NCBI GenBank assembly: GCA_964030475.1
Contig: CAXIPT010000002.1
Span: 14,099,950 to 14,163,949 of the forward strand
Direction: 5' to 3'
DNA length: 64,000 nt
Origin: Tethya wilhelma
Lineage: Eukaryota; Porifera; Demospongiae; Tethyida; Tethyidae
Within the stretch, counting starts at the first letter, position 1. The number at the start of each line of letters is the position of its first letter. This document shows, piece by piece, positions 34,192 to 44,959 of the stretch. Under the pieces are notes generated by a model. It ran no database searches. It saw only the letters and a program-made list of their open reading frames with translations, and was not told the origin of the DNA. A program made the position numbers and the translations under genes.

Positions 34192-34196
34192 CTACT

Positions 34197-35082
34197 GAAA
34201 ATGAACTACTAAGGTCAGACATGATTTCTTCATAAGAGTATTCTCTATCACTCTCATTTTCACTCTCATCTTCATTCTTCTTGTATTTCACTACATACAC
34301 ATACATGCATGTACTGAATACGTATGTATAAAATTTGCATGGTATTATACCCTCTAAGTGGCTATCTGGCATGTGTCTGATCTCTGATGAAGTCCTGCTG
34401 GACATGTGTCTGGATTTTGAGTGGCCTTACCAGCTGATTGTTGTGACAACTGAGAAACATATAGCTATGAAATCATAGTACTATGTATTAATCATATTAA
34501 TAATCTTACATTGGAACTCGAGACGACACCAATTCCCAACTTCAGTGCATCTGCAGACTTCTTGCGCAACCGTAGGTAGTCTCCCAAACACCAAGGCTCT
34601 CCATCATCATTTGGCTCATCGAGTATCACAGCACCACGTATCATGAACAATTTGAGTTAATATTCTTCCTTCCTATCTAGCTGAAAGACATCAACTGCTC
34701 AACTGATGAGAGTATCATAGTTTGCTTGGCCTTGATGCTAACTGGAGGGGTATTGATATCCTTAACAAAAACGCCAGCTTTTTTCTCAATCATAAGTTGC
34801 ATTGATATCTACACATGCAGTTCACAATTAAAATAATAACATTTCTGTAGCATATGAAAAGACCGTTTACCACAACTTTGTCATCCTCTTTAGCATGTGC
34901 ACGCCCCTTCATTTTCTTCTTTTTCTGGGCATGCTTTGACATCTCTAAAATATCAACATCACCAATATCACTGACATCAGAATCAGACAGATTTCCACCT
35001 GTCTCTTTGACCCTTTCAGAGGGAAGTCTCTCTTCATGCCAAACTTGCATCATGTGTAGAGCCTATGTTTTGTGTGCAGGAT
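34197..35082 (-). pseudogene. N-terminal exons of the interrupted kinase gene
   Basis: Exons on the minus strand: about 35055-34870 (LHMMQVWHEERLPSERVKE, then an acidic and a Lys-rich stretch), about 34812-34683 (ISMQLMIEKKAGVFVKDIN), about 34660-34512 (LFMIRGAVILDEPNDDGEPW and LGDYLRLRKKSADALKLGI) and about 34300-34197 (KYKKNEDESENESDREYSY). Each is bordered by plausible GT/AG sites. No family was recognised for this part. The last exon is cut by the hAT and continues at 31608. Strand, spacing and a restored exon link it to the kinase exons; a separate gene cannot be excluded. Confidence 0.45.
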
Positions 35083-35809
35083 AAATCAACTAACAAGGGA
35101 CATTAAGGAAGAAAACGTTACATTGAGATTAACTTTCATGGCATGGTCAACTTATAGCTACAACAGTGCCACTGGATACTAGCAGCTTTTCATCTTACTT
35201 GTTGTGGGGCTAGAATCAACCTGTTCTTTTATTTTAGCCCCTAATTGTACCGTAAGATCCAAACATTCTTTTGTTTTCCTGGCCTTTTCTGCCATACTTT
35301 CGAGTTCCAAGTGTGCATGGCATGCACCACGTGGCAGTGGCCAAACTATTAACTTTGACGACCATTACCCCCTTTAAGTGAAGTTTTTGGGCCGGCTCAT
35401 TTTCTATTCCCCAAGCATGTGAAAACGATCTATAGCTTTGACCTCGGTTTAGGTTACCCACCAGAACTGTCACTGTCAGCTTCTGATCCAGGAGCGCGAG
35501 TCTCCAGCATATACATTATCTTCTCAGCCTTCAAATAGAGCCTCAACTTACAGGAATGAACTATACGGCAGTTCTGAAAGATTCTGTCCACACTGTACAT
35601 CAGTTCTATTGTCTTGTACATACATTATTTCTGTTCCCCGATTTTAAAACTGTTGTATGTTTATTGTTATATAGAAATTATATATAATATGAAACTCTTA
35701 TATAGGGAAACAGATATCAAAAATAATGGTTATATTCCCTCCGAAGACAGCTACCTACAGTTTATTTTGAACTACTTAGGCCACTTGTCAGCATGGGCAT
35801 TAATGTTAA
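35083..35809. other. Non-coding stretch, nothing recognised
   Basis: Short ORFs without motifs; may hold the promoter or first exon of the kinase gene, but no signal decides it. Confidence 0.4.
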
Positions 35810-35885
35810 GCACTGACTCTGTGAACAAACAAAACATACATAATTTTATGCATATTATAACTTTGTGTGTTCACAGAGTCAGTGC
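35810..35885. repeat. Perfect 18-bp inverted repeat with a 40-base AT-rich loop
   Basis: gcactgactctgtgaaca at 35810-35827 and its exact inverse at 35868-35885. Confidence 0.9.
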
Positions 35886-36429
35886 ACTTTGGATAACCAT
35901 AGTACACCACACATAACCATAGGAAACCTAGGTAACCTGTACGATAAATTAATTCTCCTATTCCTATTAGGCAAATTGAAGGAATAAGACTACATAGTCA
36001 ACCATTACCTATAGCAGCCTGTATATAAACAGCCACAATTTATTTATTGGAAAAAGTTTATAAAATAATTAGTCTTAATATGAATATAGAAAACTTGAAA
36101 ACTGGTTATCTGTAAAATGTTATTGGACTTCAGGTATCCCTATTTCGGACCATGTCTATTACAAATTGTGTTCAATAAGTGGTGTTGTACGCTTCGTCTT
36201 CTTTGCAATAGCTGGGAATGGTGAAAAGTGGCTTTATATAGATGAGGCAGTCTGATACGTGCTCTCTCATTTCCTTCTGAGTGTATATCAGACTACCATG
36301 CAATCAAAGCATTGATTAGGTGTTGATTGTAATTTTCCAGTGCCAAGAAATGGCTACATACTCCAGATCCATTGCACATATCTCTTTACCCTTAGCCACC
36401 TACTATACTTACTACTAAATCTTGCCTAT
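35886..36429. other. Non-coding stretch, nothing recognised
   Basis: AT-rich DNA with no coding or repeat signal of this window. Confidence 0.4.
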
Positions 36430-36776
36430 TTTAATAATAGGGAGCATTTAGTGCTATAGGTGCACTAAATCTTTCCTATATAACTGTAGACAGCTATTAG
36501 TGTTGTGCGGCACTAAATCTTCCGTATGTACCTTTAGGGAAGATTTAGTGCTACCCACACTATTTCTTTCCTATTAGAGTAGGGGAGATTTTGTGTGGGT
36601 GGCATTAAATCTTCCCTAAAGGTACATAGGGAAGATTTAGTGTCCCACTGCACTATTTGTTTCCTACATAGAGAGGGAATACTTTGTGCACCTATTTAGT
36701 GCAGGTGCCCTCAGGTGATTCAGGAGAGATTTAGTGTCAAGAGGCACTAAATCTCTCCTATAATATTATACTAGGG
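36430..36776. repeat. Nested palindromic array built on AGATTTAGTG
   Basis: The motif ttTAGTG and its inverse CACTAAA(t) alternate about every 30-60 bp. An outer pair, tacctttagggaagatttag (36530-36549) and its inverse ctaaatcttccctaaaggta with one change (36608-36628), encloses inner pairs. A last pair, aggagagatttagtg and cactaaatctctcct, ends near 36770. Confidence 0.75.
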
Positions 36777-36816
36777 GATGTTTTTTAAAACAGTGTTAAC
36801 TTATCTTGGTCCCATA

Positions 36817-37030
36817 ACAAGTAAGCAAACAAGAGAGGAATGGTGGTCAGATTGAGAGAAGAGTTCGTTCCTGTGTCCATTATGTCATTGAACTGGGCAT
36901 ATGATCATAAGTGAGACACACAAAATGAACTCTTCTCTCAATCTGACCACCATTCCTATCTTGTTTGCCTACTTATTACGATTTGGCCATTCCTATGTTC
37001 TCATTACAGTTCTAATGTTTTTTCACTTGT
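36817..37030. repeat. FB-MITE, GGTCAGATTGAG core, shortened left arm
   Basis: The inner arms gaatggtggtcagattgaga and tctcaatctgaccaccattc are perfect. The left outer arm has lost the aacattagaaatgtaatg segment that is present on the right. Confidence 0.75.
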
Positions 37031-37134
37031 TTCATTATGAAACAACACGAAGATATGCAACCAGATAATTTGATTATGAAACAATACAAAGATAATCATG
37101 ACACAATACAGAGTTATTGGACAAGAAGACAATA

Positions 37135-37339
37135 TCGTATAGTGGGTATTTTTTGTGGAGTAAAATTTTCGTGCTTTTCGTGGTTGACTGACAAACCACG
37201 AAATATTTACCACGAATAAAGGCTGGGGTGTGGTTAATCCATACGTGCCGTATACATGACCACGAAATTTTTTCCACGAATCAGTGACATTTTCAAAGAC
37301 CAAGAAAATTTTACCCCCCAAAAAATACCCGCTATACGG
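37135..37339. mobile_element. TA-flanked MITE with CCGTATAGCGGGT ends
   Basis: Ends tcgtatagtgggtatttttt and, inverted, CCGTATAGCGGGTATTTTTT, then a shared gtaaaattttc. TA lies at 37133-37134 and 37340-37341. An inner inverted repeat (cgtggtt...aaccacg) is present. Confidence 0.85.
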
Positions 37340-37341
37340 TA

Positions 37342-37675
37342 CTCAAAATGAAGGAATTCAACACAAAAACAATGAACAATAGATATTCAGAGAAACACGA
37401 TGGTCAGAGAGAGGAAAGTACGGAACATTCTCACGAGTCTACAGATTACAGGGATGATACTTGGTTATCTAAATGATTACACTACTCAATGAACTCTAAA
37501 AGGCAAACGTATCGACACTAATACAAGTGTATTCATTAGTACAATAATGACAAGTATACGGAGGGTGATGTGATATAAAGATCATAGGAAGGGGGTAGGG
37601 TCTGTGAAAGGAAGTGACATAACCGTATGCAAAAAAATGTGAGTATGATCATGAAATGTGGGGGGGGGGATGCTG
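37342..37675. other. Non-coding stretch, nothing recognised
   Basis: Holds a G-run at 37661-37669; no coding signal. Confidence 0.4.
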
Positions 37676-37885
37676 TTATTTCTTCTGGAACAGGTTCTCA
37701 TATTCTGATGTGAGTGTTCCAATGTCCCTGTTCAGAGTGTCACTAATCTGGCGGACGAATACTGCTTCTTCTACCATACTGGTGAAGTAATCTCTAGGAC
37801 CTGTGCACTAGACCAATCAACAGAGTGATCATGTGTCCAGGCATGTTTAGCTAGTGCTGAGGTGTTGAAATTGGCCTGTCTGAGG
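37676..37885 (-). pseudogene. 3' tail of a retroelement ORF with GIY-YIG-type nuclease ending
   Basis: Minus strand: NTSALAKHAWTHDHSVDW in one frame, then after a frame change EEAVFVRQISDTLNRDIGTL and a stop at 37676. The pattern SALAxHAW...DW...EAxxIR...xxNRDxG is the usual C-terminal end of GIY-YIG-type nuclease domains attached to Penelope-like and some other reverse transcriptases. The RT itself is not present. Confidence 0.5.
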
Positions 37886-38078
37886 GATGCAGATCAAGAA
37901 CTCACCAGATGACTGGAGGAAGTAAGTAAGCGAATGTACATCACTTTAATAATCTTAACTAAAGCAAATAACAACAAGAAATTCATGGAAATTGGTATCC
38001 AGAAAGCCACCACTCCATATCCATATGGTGCCAATCTCATATTTACATTCAAACACAGAGGAATAGTGCAAAATCCAN

Positions 38079-38282
38079 TTATGATACAGCTCCTGCCTCC
38101 AAATGACTGAGATGTGTGTTTCACTTCAGTATCAATCAAGCTACACAACTTGTGACTTCAAGTACCAGCTCTGCAGCCCGCCGCTGGCTCAGTGAGTCTG
38201 GCTTGCCTGACTACTAGCTCAGTAGCTAGATACACACATCAACTCAAATGTAATTTGTAGAAATATGTGAAAATGAGAACAA
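38079..38282 (+). repeat. Linker segment of the HP-repeat/FB-MITE composite
   Basis: ctcctgcctccaaatgactg, then gagatgtgtgtttcac and ctcaaatgtaatttgtag match 53980-54110. It begins right after a single N at 38078. Confidence 0.6.
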
Positions 38283-38540
38283 ACAAGTAAAAAAACATTG
38301 GAAATGTACAGGAATGGCTAAATCGTAAAAAGAACGCAAACAAGATGGAATGGCTGTTAGAGTGTGTAAGGAAATCTTCCTGTGGGCAAAATGAGAGAAT
38401 CAATAAGGAGATTGTTAAATGCAGCCCATACAGGAAGAATTCTGCACACACTCTAACAGCCATTCCATCTTGTTTGCATTCTTTTTACGATTTAGCCATT
38501 CCTGTGTCTCATTACATTTCCAATGTTTTTTTTTACTTGT
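38283..38540. repeat. FB-MITE, GGCTGTTAGAGTGTG core
   Basis: acaagtaaaaaaacattgga...gatggaatggctgttagagt, inverted back to 38540. Confidence 0.85.
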
Positions 38541-38805
38541 TTATAATTACGTCATGAAGAATAAGGTGGTTGCCTAGTTACCTGCTGCATTATGTAATTC
38601 AATGTTTAACGAGGCGTGCACGAGTTCTAGTGTGACAAGCCTTTAAGTGCCCTGAGTAACTACATATTTGACAGTCCTTTTTAGCAATATCGAGCATAGC
38701 AGGCTACACTACTGAAAAACAATGGCAAATGGACAAACTAACATAATGCTTTCTAGTAAATGAAATATTAAAATATATGCTAATGATGATGATCAGTTAG
38801 GATTT

Positions 38806-38935
38806 TTGAAAGGGGGTTTCCAACAATAGTGTGTGCAGAACGCGAAAAATGTTGGGGGTAGCCATGCCCACTTTTGCTAAAGCATGCCCATTTATGTGTT
38901 ACGGCCCTACCTATTTTTCACTTGCATAAGCTTCG
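38806..38935 (+). repeat. Terminal segment of an unidentified (hAT-like) element
   Basis: gttaggatttttgaaagggg, then caacaatagtgtgtgcagaa and ggtagccatgcccacttttg recur inverted at 53165-53305, where the outer end reads CAGTGGTGGATC (a hAT-style terminus). Confidence 0.45.
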
Positions 38936-39248
38936 CACTTTACCACAAGCGTTGATCACACTAGGGAGCTGACTAGCTAGCTGTTTTGTGCAAGTATCTA
39001 AGCTTTCTAGGTCATATTTCTTGTCTTAAATTCTCTGTCAAGGCTCTCAAAGTAAGTATTTTCTACTAGTAAGAGTCCATCAGTTAGCTTTCTGTTGTAA
39101 AAAAAATTGTAAGGCCTGGACAAAAGCGGAAACTATGGAAGTAAACCTCCCACACAGGCCCCAACTCCAACTTCCTCCACCTCAGCTGCTGATAGGAAGC
39201 TGAGTAAATCATCATACTTTTTACTTCAAAAGTATGACTGGTGATAAA

Positions 39249-40020
39249 CAGGAGTTAGACGGTAGACCATGACCTTAAAAAATTTGAGTGGAAATGGAGT
39301 AAGAACTAAAAGGTTTCCAGACATGCCTTATTGGAAGGTAAGAAGTGTCATGGTTTCATTGCATAAGAAGAAGGGATTGATGACCTACCCATTCATCTCT
39401 AGTGGTTGTCACAACAAAACATACATTCCATTCGAACAGGTGGGTTCCAGTAAGAAGTTTGAAATCGATCAGAAATTTGTCTTTGCCAACAAGTAAATAG
39501 CACAATTACACAGTTTGCAAGACTTGCTGCTATCAGGTGAGCATCTAGAGAGAAAGGCCTCCTTCAAACTGAAGCTAGTATGATGAAAGCTTGTACAGAA
39601 GTTAGGCAGCACTACAATGACAGGAGACATCCTCATCAGCTGTGATGGAATGTGGCAAAAATGTGGTTTCACTTCATTGTATGGGGCAGTATTTATAATT
39701 GTACATGAAAAAGGAAAAGTGGCCGATTACACTGTTATGTCGAAATACTGTGCTGGATGCAAGAATTGGAAAAAACAGGGATCAGACCAGCCAAGCATAC
39801 TTAGAGTGGAAGAAAAATCATGTTTAAGCCTGGAAGTTCAGGGGGGTATTGGAGCCACATGGCACCGTTTGGCTGTTCAATTGCTTTACGAATGAAATGA
39901 TCAGGTACAAGTACTTGATATTTGATGGTGATAACAAGTCCCACCCACCCCTTATCCTTGAACAACCACATGGGTCTTCTTGTGTGGTTGAAAAACAGAC
40001 TGTTTTGGGAATGTGCGAAA
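39249..40020 (+). pseudogene. Mutator-like (DDE) transposase fragment, third lineage
   Basis: TGDILISCDGMWQKCGFTSL (first catalytic Asp in CDGxW), YGAVFIIVHEKGKVADYTVM, SKYCAGC (zinc pair), then after frame changes IRYKYLIFDGDNKS (second Asp). The order agrees with the transposases at 52, 56 and 60 kb, but sequence similarity is low, so it is an older relative. The Glu-containing part is missing. Confidence 0.65.
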
Positions 40021-40572
40021 AAGAATGGGGAGTGTACCCTCATTCCCAGGCTCCTCCCTCGCAAAATATTTCCTACGAAATAAGGAGGGAGAGAGCCTGG
40101 AATCAAATATCACGTGCGTGATGTAGAAGCCCACCCTGTTTTCCTGCATTATGCAAAATTTTTTACCACAATTGTGTTGATGACCACGCAATTTGGTGCC
40201 ACAGTTTGTGGCTGAACTTTTTTTTACACATACACAAGTTGGACCAGAAGGCACTTACCTTGTTGGATAAGAATCTCAGAGCTATTCAGCGCTTAAACGA
40301 ACAGTGATGTCAAAAGTGGCGGCCCCATGCACTGACGTGACTGAGTCCACACTCAGAGTCAGACTGCAGCTACTGAGGTAAGTCATGAAAACTCAGCTCA
40401 TAGTTTTTTGGTAGCTAGACCAGACCATGCTCTACCGTTTCATAATAATTTTTATTTCATTAAGATGAATATCAAACTGTCTGAAGTGCTATTTGTAAGT
40501 AACTAACCTGTGTTTTTGTGATAGAAAACTGTCTCATTTTAATATGTATGTACTGACTTAGTTGACTCATGA

Positions 40573-41502
40573 TTGGGCTATTCAAATTCAAACCAAGTTG
40601 GCAGAACGCTATGTAAAAGAGAATGTTCAGTATTGGCTACTATTGAATGTGAAAGGCCCATTCCAGATGATACTAATTGTATAGCTATAGAAAAGGCAAA
40701 GACTTCTCTCAAGAAGTATTTTGATTTTGACAGTTACTGCTTGAGGCTGTTGTTGCATTTCTTCATGGACGTGATGCATTTGTGAGAATGTCCACCAGGA
40801 CCCTTTGTATGTTCCTTGGTCCATTGGTTGTAAGCAATAATGCTTGTGCCATCATTATTAGTCCCCTTATTGCTTTGATGGATCAGCAGGTATGACTAGC
40901 TAGTAATCATTACTGAAATAAATAATGCATATCTAAATCATCATGTAGTGTCTGTTTGAAAATGATAGGTTACGCTCTTGAAACGGGCTAAACTAGCTGC
41001 TATCTGAATTTGATTCTGATGATTGATTTTCCACTGTATCTACATGAGTGTACCAATTTGGTTAGCTGTGATGGAACAGTATTCGGCCAGCTATATTCCC
41101 TGTCAAATTAATATCTGTGTATATAGTTTTCATATTCCTGAGAAAGTGGTTTCATCTCCATGGAGAAATCTTTTTAAAAGCAAGAATTTCCTAGACAAGT
41201 TATGTTTAGTGGCATTTGATGAAGCCTACTGTGTTTGTGAATGGTGTTTCATGAAATTGAAATTATCTGATATAGGGATGTTATAATGTTATAATTTTGT
41301 GTTATTCAGGGGAAGAAGAGCTTTCACTGAGATAGGAGGTTCAAGGGCTCTAACCAATGTCCCATTCCTAGCTCTTAGTGCGTCAGCTACTGCTAGCATG
41401 CAGCAGAAAATTGTATTATCTGAACAAGTCTATCGTATCTAGTAACTTAGATTGGCCAAATATTTTCATATCTGCATCTACGGCCGTTTCACTCAAAGTA
41501 AG
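40573..41502 (+). pseudogene. RecQ-like DEAH helicase fragment
   Basis: Pieces in order: SLKKYFDFDS then AVVAFLHGRDAFVRM (the P-loop region, with the GxGKS element lost), LGPLVVSNNACAIIISPLIAL followed by MDQQ (motif Ia), a possible intron, YIPCQI...IPEKVVSSPWRNLFKS, VAFDEAYCVCEW (motif II, DEAH changed to DEAY) and VPFLALSASATAS (motif III). Stops and the lost Walker A make it inactive. Whether it is a host gene relic or transposon cargo (for example Helitron-like) is open. Confidence 0.6.
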
Positions 41503-42102
41503 CTAGTATCGGAATCCTTGACACTAACAATAATTTGTGTATAATTATTTTTCACTAGTGTAATATATATATGTCAGTGGCGGATCCATGGGTAGTTGGA
41601 TGAACCCCCCTTTTTGGCCAGCTCACCAAAAAATTTTTTAGAAGAAAGAGTTGAAGATTAACTGATAGACACTTATAATATTGTTTAAACTGAGTTAACG
41701 CGAGCAAGCAACGTCACGCCCGTCCCCCCCATTTGGGACGGGCAGCCTAATTGGTCAGTTCAGGTGACACTTATACACTCATGTGCACTTCCCGAGTTCT
41801 GTCTACCTCGTGGCATCAAAGAAGAGATCAGTCTGTTTCTAAACTCTGCTTTGCGTTGTTTTTTCTTCGTCGAACTTACCTAAACCCTGTCAAACGTGAC
41901 CAAGGCCTATCCTTCAGAATGGCGGAATAGAAGACTTCCGAAGACCCGGCTGACCCAGGGGAGGGCTCTTCATCTGGCCTATCCAAGGCTGACAAAGATA
42001 ACATCATTGAAGGGCTTTTCAAGCGGCTCACGGAGTCTACCCCCGGTACTTCTGCCTCAGCCTCGGGAGCCTCGCTAGGAGAGTGAACTCTAACCAGAGC
42101 TC

Positions 42103-42122
42103 AAAAAAAAAAAAAAAAAAAA
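42103..42122 (+). repeat. A-run
   Basis: About 20 A after a short coding-like stretch (about 41920-42080); may be a retroposed 3' end. Confidence 0.7.
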
Positions 42123-42214
42123 TTAACTACTTCCACCCACTTGAGCCCATGGCCTGCAGAAGTAGCAACCCAGCTTGTTACCCAACTCAACTCCACGGCC
42201 AGAGCTGCCAGTGA

Positions 42215-42420
42215 TTGTGTGCTTGCCAGCACCTTGCACTACCAGCAACCACACTTGTGCCACATGCACCAACAACCAGCCTGCCAGTGCCACGCACTGC
42301 CAGCATCCACACTCGTGCCACATGCATTAAAAACCGACCTGCCACTGTAGCAACTACACCCGTGCCACACCAACAATCAGCCTGCCAGTGCCCTGCACTG
42401 CCAGCCAACAACCCCATGCA
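42215..42420. repeat. Imperfect tandem repeat, CCTGCCAGTGCC/CCACAC-rich
   Basis: About three units of roughly 60-65 bp with ccacactcgtgccacatgca and cagcctgccagtgcc variants. Confidence 0.65.
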
Positions 42421-43859
42421 CCCGACTGCTGGCTAGCAATGGCGCCCTCACCAATGGCAGATATTCATTTTTGTAGTTAATGCAAGTGTGCTCATTAGCT
42501 TATTCATTAGTATTGCTGCAGTACATTAGCAATGAACACAGAAGCCCTGAAACTTCAGGAAATCGTGGGCGAGCTAAGCAGCATCAGGAAAACATTTACA
42601 GAAGAGGTGTGGGAGGGTCTAGCTGAGCCATGCCCATCATTTCAGCTGCTGTGCCACGTGTGGATCTTGCATTTGAAGTAGGGATGAATATCCAGCTATT
42701 TTGGTTACTTTTTGCAAGTAATAATCAAAAGTTTCACATTATTGGGTGTAATGCTACCTATTGTTGTTGGTTTAGTTGCTTTTTAAATAATTTATATAAA
42801 GAAAATAAAAGCTAAACTCTAAGAACAGTAAAATTAACATGACCATGACATTTATCTGGTAAGCTGTCCTGCCCAGCCAGTTTGCAGTTATGGTTGGTAT
42901 TTAGCACTATCAGTATAAGTTAGGCAATGTAATAAATTGCTCTATCTATTGTGTACCATCCTGCAAAAGCCAAAAATATGTGTAACTTTCACACATGAAC
43001 ATAATGTGATATGTTTGCAGTTTCACCACCATGTATGATGCAATAACACACACACAGTACAAACCAACAAGTAGATCAGAGTGGAGGACTATCCAGATAT
43101 GGATTTATTGAGCAATAGTCTAAAAGCTAACAAATAGCTCAGTACTTGACAGTGCAGAGTAGATTGTATCAAATATTTCACTTGATCTCTTTGGCTGCCC
43201 AATGTTAGCTGGTACACAGTAGATACTTGCTCTGTAGGATGTACGTAAGTGACAGTTTAATGTAACAAAAGTTTTCACAAGCTGCTGGTTGTTCTCTCTA
43301 AGTTCTTGGCAGATGACACAGTAAAAGAAGTCATACATGAAGCCTCCAGAGCATGTCAGAATCACCGCAAGTGTTCTTGATAAGAGCTGCTGTAGTTTGA
43401 TCTATGGTTATGGAGTAGTTGTACAAACAGTAGTTTCCTTGATCCTTCACCAAAGCGACTTTTAGGAAGCTTGTAGTACTTTATGATACACGTAGGTATT
43501 CTAATTAACGCACTTGCCCTCCATCTAATTTAACGAAGTACAAGTAATGAATATCTGCCATTAACCGGCCTGCAGAGCCATGCCCCCCACATTAAAAAAG
43601 CACTACACTGCACTCCCCATGCATAATACCTCATACTTTCCCTTCCAGGTGTCGCTGTATGCCCAAGATCCAAACAAGGCGGCTGATCCCCACCACCCAC
43701 TCTGGATCCGCCGCCTCCACCAAGTCTGAACGAAGCACTTGCCAGCATGCTTGAACAGCACCTTCTGAAACAAAAGCCTTCTTAACAGACTTACATTGGG
43801 TCAGGGCTCCTGGCACTCCCAAAATGTGTGCATGATCGATAAAGTGCTAAACTGGGAGT
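42421..43859. other. Mostly non-coding stretch
   Basis: Contains a minus-strand ORF at 43120-43365 (81 codons) without recognisable motifs. No repeat family of this window was seen. Confidence 0.4.
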
Positions 43860-43879
43860 ACATCAATTTCAACGAACTG

Positions 43880-44350
43880 ATCCCCTTCTGCGATCCCTTA
43901 TGAGACGACGAACGGTGCAATCTCTTTCCTGGCCTGGGCCTGGTTCAACATGGCCACCAGATCAAATATTCCTTCCTTCAATGGGTAAGCTGCTTCGTCA
44001 CATACATGGCAGTCATGGCCTCCAAAGGCAACAACACAGTACACATGTGTGCATACTTTGGCGTCATTCTCAGGGCGTACAGGGAATACACAGGTAACAT
44101 GTGGTCTTTCTATGATGCCAACTATCGGAAACGAGCAGCGGCAAACCGCAGCAAAGACTGGTCGGTACTGGACAACACTCTCTACAGTCAGTGCTTCACA
44201 GGGTGTGCCAAGAAAGTTCAAAGCTGCACCAACTATGACTCACTCAAACACGATGCGTCCGACTGCCCCAGGAAGAAAGGCAAACGTCAGGCCAAAGAGA
44301 ACAAAGCCAGACCCTCCAAACGTCAGAAATCAGAAGTCTGCTCTAACTGA
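43880..44350 (+). pseudogene. Gag-like fragment of the second element
   Basis: ASKGNNTVHMCAYFGVILRA, then WSFYDANYRKRAAANRSKDW and DNTLYSQCF. A degraded zinc knuckle, CTNYDSLKHDASDC, lacks one of the two leading Cys. A basic tail KKGKRQAKENKARPSKRQK follows. The arrangement matches gag-like ORFs of DIRS-type elements. Confidence 0.55.
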
Positions 44351-44959
44351 CACCCATGTCACTCCACTCCATATGCCCATACAAGCACGGGTGCATCAAG
44401 TGCTTGCCAGAAGAACTATGCGGAGTGCCCGAAACACACCCAAGTGGGAAAAAAGGACTGAGTGTCGGCCACCCAGTCCCCCCCTCCCCTCGAACTCTCA
44501 GCCTTTAGTATTCAACTTCAGGAACTCTAGCTGTACTCAGTCAGCAACTCATTATATTACCCCTCATCAGTTACTCATGCACTCTCAATTAACCAGCCAA
44601 CTAGCTACAGTTTGATTCTCATGTAATTACTAATGATTCAATCCAACATGCGAAATGTCTTTAATTTGGTCCCAAGTCAAGTATAGACAATGTAACAATT
44701 ATAATCGGGATAATATATAGGGTGATAACAACCATAATAATATAACTAGCACTATATCAGTCCACCATAGTTCCACCTACAGGCTCACAGTCCAATCCCC
44801 AATACCACTACACTAACCTCAAGGCTCTGGCAGGCAAAGCCCCTGAAACATCACAGAGTCACCCGATACTAACTCAACCTGCCCAAATCTCCACTTCAAC
44901 TCAAAGTCTGGGCTGAGGTACTCAGGTCGCAACCAGATTCTGACTTTGCTGGCTACATC

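Noticed and set aside
36430..36776. CRISPR array
   Set aside because: Motifs alternate in orientation and spacing varies; the DNA is eukaryotic.
37894..38148. 84-codon minus-strand ORF with hydrophobic stretch
   Set aside because: It runs through an N and through the linker repeat; no conserved pattern.
42123..42436. Overlapping ORFs on both strands in the CCTGCCAGTGCC repeat
   Set aside because: Open frames result from the repeat's composition; no domain.
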